A stretch of DNA of 64,000 nt. It comes from Babylonia areolata (lineage: Eukaryota > Mollusca > Gastropoda > Neogastropoda > Buccinidae). The translations under genes and the position numbers were made by a program. Positions 56,467-64,000 of the stretch are shown here, in pieces. Position 1 is the stretch's first letter; every line of letters starts with the position of its first letter. A model generated the notes under the pieces. It made no database searches, was not told the origin of the DNA, and worked only from the letters and a program-made list of their open reading frames with translations. The stretch spans positions 34,195,963 to 34,259,962 of the forward strand of contig NC_134878.1 of NCBI RefSeq assembly GCF_041734735.1, in the 5' to 3' direction.

Positions 56467-58655
56467 GAAGTTTCAGTTTCTCAAGGTGTCACTGCATTTG
56501 GACAAATCCATATACACTACACCACATCTGCTAGGCAGATGCCTGACCAGTAGCATAACCCGATGCGCTTTAACCAGGGCTTTAGTGCATGCATATATAT
56601 TGGGTGTCCTATAGAAAGTGAACCGCTGTTTGACAAGTATTTTCTCAGTGATAGAGAAACCGAATTCATTGAAAATTTTAAAACAGTAACCTTAGGGTAT
56701 CATCAACAAGTTTACAAAATACATAAAATATCAGATTATGCGAGTATTGTCAAATTCAAAACAGCATGTCAAAAAATCCAGTATCAGAGGAAAATTCACT
56801 TATTTCAGTTTATGCTCAATGTGGCCTCCATCTTCCTCCACAACTAAATGAAACTAATTTCTTCCAAGCAGAAATGCTTTTACGTATTTCTTCCACCGAT
56901 ATCACCTCCCATGACATAATTATCCTGTCCTTTAACGCCGGCTCGGTCAATTTGTCTCTCCCCTGTAAACTTTCTCCTTTAGAGAGTCCCACATGGCATA
57001 ATCTATTGGATTACAGTCAGGATTTTGTGGAGGCCATTCATCCTTCTTGATGAATTCTGGTGTAGCCTCCTCCAGATGTGCCCCATCTTGCTGAAACACG
57101 TAATTGTTTCTAGGGAAAAAAAACGCCTACAATCCAGAAGAAGATTGTCACCCAATAACTGAATGTAGCTTTCACTATTAACCTTGGCTCTATCAGTGTC
57201 AATGTAGCCGTGTACCGAGTGGTTACTGAAGGGTACGGCACAAAAGACTTAACTAAATATGATTAATTGAAGGATAGACAAGATCCCACGCACAGGCCAG
57301 GAACATATAGAGGCCAGTCACAAATGGGGTTTTCTATTGGTTTATTTACAATATTCTAAAAGAAGAAGACTAAGATTCCTTTCCAGGATATTCCAGCTGA
57401 AAACATATATCTTTTTTGAAAATCTAGAAGTCTCATGATAGATGCGAGATGGCTGAATTTCTCGTTTCCGTTTTCCATAAACGCGATCGTTTTGGCGATT
57501 TTTAGCTATAGTCTCTGACGTAAAGTCTTTCTCGTCTGTGAAAATGATCCTTTTGACATCAGTGGCCGAGCAGCGGTCATTCAAGTTACGGCAGCGAGTT
57601 TTTCTTTTCCCTCTAACATTTTGGTCCCCCTTGATACCCGCATCCTCTTGAAGTGCTTCAACTCCTGTTCTTTCGCCAGTCTTTGCACAGAAGACTTGCT
57701 CACTTATAAATCGCTTGCAACTTCTCCAAGAGATTTGTGGGTCCCTGGGTTCTCCTACTGGGATTAAATCAGTTCCTCAACACGGTCCTTGTTCTCCTCC
57801 AACCGTGCAGGCTTGGGTCTCCCACTGCCAATTTTACGCGCTGCTGACTCTGTTGTGTGTATTTTAGCGATAAGTCTATTTACAGTGACATGACTCCACC
57901 CCTTGGCCTGGAAATTCCTTTAGATCCTTCTTCCACCCCAGCCTTTCTCCTTGAAACAGTTTTCAATGGTAACCTTATCACTTTCACTCAAAGGCATGGT
58001 TGACCCTTCCAAACTGAAACTTTGGATAGAACTGATTTTGGATACAGACGACAATAAGAAAAATCAATAAACTTGACACCCAGACAGGTTATTTTTTAGA
58101 CTGACACTGATTGACAGATGCCAACACCTGGCAGCTGGCATGAACATGATGAAGGTCACATTGCACAGCTCCAATACTGGATTTTTTGACATGCTGTTTT
58201 GAATTTGACAAAACATGATCTGCGTCTGAACTTTTAGATATTGTGCAGACTTGTTGATGATACCCTAAGGTTACAGTGTGAAAATGTTCAATGAATTCGG
58301 TTTCTCTGTCATGGAGAAAATACTTGTCAAAAAGCAGTTCACTGGTTTTTTGGGGACACCCGATATATTTGTGTACATTTGAGAGTGGATTTCTTCTATA
58401 GAAGTCTGCCAGAGGACAACACTTAATTTTGTTCTCATGGGTTCTTCTTCAGAGCGCTAAGTGTGTGCTGCACACGGGACCTCGATTTATCACCTCATCT
58501 GAATGACATGACGCTCAGTTTGATTTTTCAGTCACACGTGACTTTTAAGAAAGGGCGAGAGCAGGAATCGAACCCAGATACCCTCGCAGACTCTGCACAG
58601 CCAGATGAGCGTCTGAGTTAACCATTCTGCCACCTTCCTTCCTCAAACGAAAGAA
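56467..58655 (-). mobile_element. Complete tRNA-derived SINE (TTTCAGTTTC family), split by a transposon
   Basis: Left part 56467-56600 (TTTCAGTTTCTCAAGGTGTC, TTGGACAAATCCATATACAC, CACATCTGCTAGGCAGATGC) and right part 58363-58655 together form one element of about 430 bp. The minus-strand head is tRNA-like: GGTGGCAGAATGGTTAACTC (A box) and GGGTTCGATTCCTGCTC (B box), at 58560-58648. The middle is GCACACGGGACCTCGATTTA. The tRNA head and body follow in the right order only if the 1.76 kb insert is removed. The other six copies in the window are 5'-truncated tails of this family. Confidence 0.85.
56601..58362 (-). mobile_element. Tc1/mariner-type transposon (about 1.76 kb, long inverted ends), decayed
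   Basis: Roughly 200-bp inverted ends (TGGGTGTCCTATAGAAAGTG left; CGGGTGTCCCCAAAAAACC right, reversed) share CCTTAGGGTATCATCAACAA and GCATGTCAAAAAATCCAGTA. The insertion is in a TATATA run of the SINE. Minus-strand coding traces: MPLSESDKVTIENCF start near 57995, KRIIFTDEKDFTSETIAKNR (first Asp) near 57555, YVFQQDGA (second Asp) near 57095, PPQNPDCNPIDYAMWDSLKE (third position Asp) near 57015. The residues between QQDGA and EEATPEF are shorter than expected, and several stops are present. The third catalytic Asp suggests the DDxD (maT/mariner) group rather than Tc1 (DDxE). Confidence 0.85.
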
Positions 58656-59300
58656 GACGTTTTGGGGGACTTTTTAAAACGTTTATTTGGAGATGTATTG
58701 GAAATCAGAACTGGGCAGACAATTAACTTGACAGGTACAAAAATGCAAATGCTTTCACTCATACGAAATCAAAATCAAGAGCGCGGCAGCGTCATACAGA
58801 GCCTGGAAAACAGGAAACGGAAACAGATGAACAAAAACTTTAAAATAAAGTAACAAATAATAGAAAATAAATAATATTCAAATGAAATTAATTAAGGGGT
58901 CTCATTCACGGCCGAACTTGCGCAATGTAAAGAACCCCAGCCAGGCCTACCTTGACATTCTCGACTTGTCACACACACAAACTGAGTTGATGAAATTAAT
59001 GCATCAAATCACCAGGGAAAAAATACCATACTGGGTTCAGGAAACATACCACACACACACACGACTCGCGCCAATACACCAACCAACTCGCACCATTGTG
59101 TGTTGTGGGGAACTGCATTGCAGCTGCAATACAAGACTAAAATTCTCTATTTTCGAGGATAATAGATATGCACTGGCGCACATTTGTTGCATCCAGTCCC
59201 CGTCCTGAAACAGGGTCAACAGTACGCAATACTACTGCCACAGCATGCACTATACAATACTACACAAAGCCACATGCGCTACACAATACTACATAAAGGC
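58656..59300. other. No gene; 60-bp repeat at 59070-59132
   Basis: A-rich DNA with short frames only. The repeat AATACACCAACCAACTCGCA at 59070 is shared with 52509. Nothing else recognised. Confidence 0.5.
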
Positions 59301-59408
59301 ATGAGCATCAATGGTAAGTAATAAAACACACACACACACACATACACACACACACGCCCAGAGGCACAAGCATGGTTTCAATAAAATACATAGGAAAAAG
59401 AAACAGAG

Positions 59409-59410
<2 letters not shown>

Positions 59411-59476
<66 letters not shown>
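59411..59476. repeat. (CA)n microsatellite
   Basis: Thirty-three uninterrupted CA units, preceded by a shorter one at 59326-59356. Confidence 0.97.
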
Positions 59477-59479
<3 letters not shown>

Positions 59480-59877
59480 GCATACGTCGTGTATGTTTCC
59501 AAATACTGTACAATGTGAATATGAAACAGTAATTCTTATAGATCGAGATACACATAGCAATAATGGGGGAAAATGCTCTCCGCCAAATGGAGCACAATTC
59601 CACATACATGTAAAATGATGTACGAAAATAAAATGTCACATGTGAATGAGCCGAGAGAGAGAGAAAACAGACAGACACTAGAGAGAGAGAGAGAGAGAGG
59701 AAATAAAACAATACCAGCTAATGGGTAGACAACCTCATATCATATTGAACAGATTATAGAGAACAGCAGCTCAAGTCAAAGAAAACAAAGTATTGTAATC
59801 ATCTACTAGATAATCAATGTATATATATTTATTGGTACACATACACGGCATCCGGCGATACATCGAAATAACACTGA

Positions 59878-59970
59878 GCCGTGGCTGAGTGGGTCAACCA
59901 ATGTTCCCTTCCACTGAGCCTGAAGCACTGGATTGCTGGGGACTTGACTTCGGTTGGGTCTTCAGCTGCC
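59878..59970 (+). ncRNA. Possible tRNA-like SINE head
   Basis: GCCGTGGCTGAGTGGGTCAA contains a perfect A-box (TGGCTGAGTGGG) like class II tRNAs (Ser/Leu), but no clean GGTTCGAATC B box follows and no cloverleaf can be drawn with confidence. A decayed SINE head is more likely than a gene. Confidence 0.25.
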
Positions 59971-60204
59971 ACTCAGCTAACTCGACACTCATCCTTTTGC
60001 TGTTTTTGATTCATTACCATATTGTCTGATTAATCAGAGGTGGAAAGCAATTAACATTTCATCTAAGATTCTCTTGCTATTCAATCAGTAACAGCAAACA
60101 TTTCATAAGCATTTATTTTCTGTATGTTTTCCTTTTTCTGGCCGCTTACAGTCTGCCACGGATTTTGCCAATGAGTTCTATTGTATCAAAAATGTTTGCT
60201 GTAG

Positions 60205-60280
60205 GCTGCGTATGTATGTATGTATGTATGTATGTATGTATGTATGTATGTATGCATGTATGTATGTATGTATGTATTGT
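60205..60280. repeat. (GTAT)n tetranucleotide microsatellite
   Basis: About 18 GTAT units with one GCAT variant. Confidence 0.97.
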
Positions 60281-61049
60281 GTTTATGAGTAAATAAAAAG
60301 TACATTTTGGTGTGTATATGTGACGATTGATGGAAGTGTTACGCGTAATATCATGTATTTTGTAAAGCGCACAGAGCAGTCCTCTGGATAGAGTATTGTA
60401 ATTACATTATTGTTATATTATTTGTTCATTTTTTTCTTTAAAAAAATCTTTTCATTCTATATACAGTCTATATTAATTTCATCATGCATGTTTGCGTTCG
60501 AAGGTTGTCTTTGCAGACAGCCATTTGTGATTACCTTTTCGAACCTCTACCAACGAAGAGTTCAGCAAGAGGAATGCTCGAACTGCTTGTGTGCTGGTGG
60601 TAAGTGCTCGTGGTTGTTGATTATTGATTGATCTTTTTGATTATCATTTTTTCTGAAGAGTTTATTGTAAATGATGACCCTGAAATTGTCCACTACTCGA
60701 CACTTGGTTTTGATCGACTTCAGCCAGAAGACCAAGGAAGCTGCACACAAAACGCATTGGTCAGAACGGGAGCTGAGTTCGAAAAACAGTCGCAACAAAA
60801 GTGACCAAATGTGGCATTTTCGCTGACCGAATGTGGCATTTTCGCCGTGTATTTTATTATTTTACCTTGTTGTCGTTGGATGCTGTCAGCATAGTGTTAG
60901 ATACCCACCCTCCCACCCCCAGTTTTCTAGGGATGGTTATCCGCCCGTCGACCACATCATCCAAGGTGGGACTTGGATCGAGTGTACCTGTGTGTTCTGT
61001 GCATGTGAAGAAAATGTCTCCGCTGTTTGCAGTTTTTTTTTTGTTCTGA

Positions 61050-61385
61050 CAGTGCACATACACACGCGCATATGCAAACATACACACATATGCACACATG
61101 CTTATGTGCACACTCATACTGACAAAGGATGCACGCACACATGTATACACACACGCACGCACACATGCACGTACACACACGTGCGCGCACACACACACAT
61201 GCATGCCTGCACACACAAAGAATGCACGCACACATGTATACACACACACACACATGCATGCATGCATGCATGCACGCAGACATACACACACACACACACA
61301 CACACGCACGCACACACGCACGCACGCACGCATGCATGCATGCACGCAGAAAGACCGACAGACACACACACACACACACACACAG
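61050..61385. repeat. Long imperfect CA/GCA repeat tract
   Basis: A 330-bp purine-pyrimidine alternating tract of CA, GCAC, GCATGCAT and ATACAC units on which open frames in several frames arise; all of these are low-complexity artefacts. Confidence 0.9.
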
Positions 61386-62219
61386 AGTCATACAGTACAC
61401 ATAAATTTAAACGTAATTTTAGATAGAAAATTTCCTTTTACTGGCACAAATTTTACTGGCACAAATATACCACACCTATACATCCGCCTCTGCAACCACT
61501 CTGCTCCCTCCGCCTCCCTACCCCCCACAGACATGCATACATACACACACACTCATAATACACATGTGCAAACAAAGACACAAAGAGACAAACTCACAGA
61601 CAGACAGACAGACACGTACACACAGACACACACACACATTACAAACACACATTGCTCTTTCACCTGGTTTAAAGTCTTGTCTATAGATCCACCAATCATG
61701 GTGATGCTGAGATTAGTGCCAGAATTGAGTAGGTTGCCACTGTCACCAGGATGTGTTTTCTTAAGGTTAATATGCCTCCTCTCCTTTCCCCACCTCACGC
61801 CCACATTCTCACACACCCTCTTCCCACCTCATACACACAGCACGCACTATCGTGGAGAGGCATCATTGAAACAGAACCTGACAGATAACAATGTCTGCCA
61901 CGTATGCATGCTCAGAACCCTCCTGTACAGCCATTTGTAGATTCTGCATTTCTTATTTCTGAGACCAGTATGTTTGCATTGATTCTTGATATATTTTTTC
62001 TGATTTTTTAAATTTTAAAAAAATTGTGCATACATATTCCATACCTCTTCTTATTCCATGCACTGCCTCCGTAGTCATTTTTTAGGATTTGATGAAATTA
62101 AACTCTCAGTTGATTTCTTATCTGTCACTGGCCCTGGCCCTGCATATAGATCTATGACATTCTTGTCTCTGCACTCCATCTCAACATCTCTGTTCTGGTA
62201 ATCATATTCTCTGTCTTCC

Positions 62220-62360
62220 ATATGTCAGAACAAAATCCCTCTGTCAGTATACTTAATTCCTTTCAGGGTCCAGCCATCTGGAACAGCCTTCCATTTAACC
62301 TTAGAGACTAGATTCGCTTGGTCTGTTTCAAAACTTATGTGAAGACCTATCTATTTATAC
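62220..62360 (+). mobile_element. Possible LINE C-terminal remnant
   Basis: A decayed frame reads FQGPAIWNSLPFNLRD then VCFKTYVKTYLFIQ, matching the FxxGPxxWNSLP...FKxxLKTxLF end of many LINE proteins. A TAA-type break is present. The following ATT/ATC microsatellite (62514-62560) would fit a LINE tail. Confidence 0.55.
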
Positions 62361-62856
62361 AGTGGTGATCTATATTCCTCCTTCCCAACTACATTTCATC
62401 CATGCTGTGAATGTATACATGTGTGTGATAGTCTGTTGTGTGTTTCAGTGTGTGTATGCGTGTGTATGTTCATGCTTCATTTGGAGAAAAAGTGCTGAAC
62501 CTGTTCATTATCACTATTATTATTATTATCATCATCATTATCATTATTATAATTGTTATTATGATACCTTGCAATGATATTAAAAGCATTTGTGGAATTG
62601 TGATGATTATGAAGTGATATCCAGACAGGAGTGGTCAACTTTTCTTTTTCAGTGAATCTAAAAATGCAAGGGAAGTTTAGAGAAAAGGTTGGCAGTTGAG
62701 TTGCTAACATTATGACAAGAAAAGAAGGCGATATTTGATGACATTGAAGGAAATTAGTCATCAAAATAAACAAAAGTTGTTTGAAGTTTCATACAATTGA
62801 AATGGGGAGTTTGGATAATATGATACCCCAGTGAGAAATCTAGAATGATGAAGGAA

Positions 62857-62955
62857 TGTTTTCAGTTTTGGTTTTAAGGAGCTGTCAGCTGTCATATGTA
62901 CTTCACCGCATCTGCTTAGGAAAAAAAAGGGGGTTGGTGGGGGCAAGGGGAGTGT

Positions 62956-62986
<31 letters not shown>

Positions 62987-63050
62987 GGCAGGATACACCC
63001 AACACGCTGATCAGGTCTTTAGAACCTAGGCTAGTTGTGTATGAAACATG
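62857..63050 (-). mobile_element. SINE tail copy 6
   Basis: TTTTCAGTTTTGGTTTTAAG, GAGCTGTCAGCTGTCATATG, CTTCACCGCATCTGCTTAGG, then a G-rich/TG insertion and CACGCTGATCAGGTCTTTAG match the family, diverged. Confidence 0.6.
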
Positions 63051-63204
63051 AACATGAAAATGAAATGAAATAATTAGACAAAATAGGGACTGGGACACAA
63101 AAAAGTACACACTCCTTTCTACAGTCTAATGTTGTTTGTCCACAGGGTGTTGACCTTCCCACCCACACAGGGTTTTTTTTTCCCCTAACATGCAACACTT
63201 ACAG

Positions 63205-63413
63205 TTCAGTATGTCTCCACCTACATGGTGAAAGGAAAGTGCCTGGGCTTGTCACAGGCCCACAAACAGGTCACTGTTGACTGCACCCTGTCCCGTTCAA
63301 TCAGCATGGAGAAAAAAAAAGTGTTTAGCGGAGTGTGGCGGAATCACTTGGTGCATACAATTACTGACTGTTCACTGCCCACATACAAGGTCTGTCAATG
63401 CTTGTGCAAGTGA
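63205..63413 (+). CDS. Unrecognised candidate coding exon
   Basis: After a TTACAG at 63199-63204 an open frame reads QYVSTYMVKGKCLGLSQAHK, QVTVDCTLSRSISMEKKK, VWRNHLVHTITDC to a TGA at 63411-63413. The third-codon positions are rich in G/C, like the MAST exons and unlike surrounding DNA, so it could be a last exon of a neighbouring gene. I do not recognise the protein, and no partner exon was found within the window. Confidence 0.25.
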
Positions 63414-63856
63414 TTCTAAGCTTCTTTTATAGTCAGTGAGTGTACAAGACTGCCTTGTTGTATAAGTCTTGGTTGTGATGATGTTTTAGGGAGAAGAAAC
63501 AAAGATAAGCTGTGTTCAGCATGAATTGTAATGGGCCCTTTGCTTGTGTCTCATGTGAAATCACAGTCTCATAACAGCGAATGGAAAAAAAAATGCCGTC
63601 AGCACTGTGTTGATGCATTGTTCAGTGAGAAGTGGATAATTATTTTGATTTAATGAAAGTCAGGCAGAAAGCTGCAAGTAAATGAAGATCCACTTGTGGT
63701 AAATTTCATCTTGTCTTTTGGGTTTTATGAACTTTAAAGAAACATACATTCTTGTTGCCATTTGTAGCTTTCTTTGGCCACTGATTCCCCCAGCCCCAAA
63801 CCATCCCCTCCGCTTCTTTCTCAAAATATGTTGCATGCTTGTGCACCTGCACACCA

Positions 63857-63873
63857 ACACTTGCACACACACA

Positions 63874-63905
<32 letters not shown>

Positions 63906-64000
63906 TGTATACACATGTTCTCGCGCACATGTACATGCACGCATGCTCACATGTTAGTGGAACACGCGCGCGCGCGCGCACACACACACACACACTGTGA
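63857..64000. repeat. (CA)n and (CG)n(CA)n microsatellites
   Basis: CA tracts at 63864-63903, then a CGCGCGCGCGCG run joined to CA at 63964-63993 at the window's end, a strong Z-DNA-forming sequence. Confidence 0.95.

Noticed and set aside
59878-59970. Functional tRNA-Ser or tRNA-Leu gene
   Set aside because: A box fits, but no B box or closing acceptor stem can be found.
60508-60599. Stretch between TTTGCAG and a GTAAGT donor (TAICDYLFEPLPTKSSARG)
   Set aside because: Splice-like signals and an open frame, but no partner exon or known domain; could be chance.

Overview
This is metazoan nuclear DNA: one gene with canonical GT-AG introns, multi-kilobase introns full of retroposons and DNA transposons, and many long CA/GT and CT/GA microsatellites. 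tRNA-derived SINEs whose sequence I associate with molluscs (from memory, not a search), together with RTE-like and I/Nimb-like LINEs and mariners, point to a mollusc, most likely a marine gastropod. No prokaryotic gene, rRNA, functional tRNA or CRISPR array was seen.

The only host gene I can support is a plus-strand MAST (microtubule-associated serine/threonine kinase) gene, 262-44555. Seventeen exons can be chained with matching splice phases. They encode the end of the DUF1908 (pre-kinase) domain, a full AGC-type kinase domain (HRD, DFG and APE motifs all present), the AGC C-terminal tail, a serine-rich linker, a PDZ domain and a basic, Ser/Pro-rich C-terminus. The first exons lie upstream of the window. 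The chain is 3187 nt, which is one base too many for a single frame; the extra base appears to sit in a C run in the last exon near 44193. Corrected for that base, the chain encodes 1061 residues plus a stop.

Layout. 0-7.3 kb: N-terminal exons, a 3' piece of an RTE-like LINE (about 610-1170) and a 4.1 kb endonuclease/RT LINE (about 2706-6800). 7.3-13.4 kb: kinase exons, with a piggyBac-type TTAA element between exons 6 and 7. 13.8-17.5 kb: three truncated tandem copies of the start of exon 11, then a 2.96 kb transposon with terminal inverted repeats that split the array, then the real exon 11. 18.3-32.3 kb: a 14 kb intron built of a degenerate tandem segmental duplication carrying VNTR arrays. 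One array is split by 6.8 kb of nested transposons; a deleted piggyBac-like element carrying a transposase N-terminus follows. 32.3-34.3 kb: two exons separated by a 1.2 kb minisatellite with a 31-bp unit. 37-44.6 kb: PDZ exons and the stop codon. 44.6-64 kb: 3' UTR, then intergenic DNA with SINEs, a nearly intact mariner with near-perfect inverted repeats, a second Tc1/mariner-type element inserted inside a SINE, and long microsatellites.

Points of most interest: GU-rich tracts in place of pyrimidine tracts at most 3' splice sites of the MAST gene; truncated exon-11 copies that look like decoy or poison exons; a 32-bp near-perfect palindrome in an intron; the nested transposon stacks; and the SINE family, all of whose recognised copies lie antisense to MAST.
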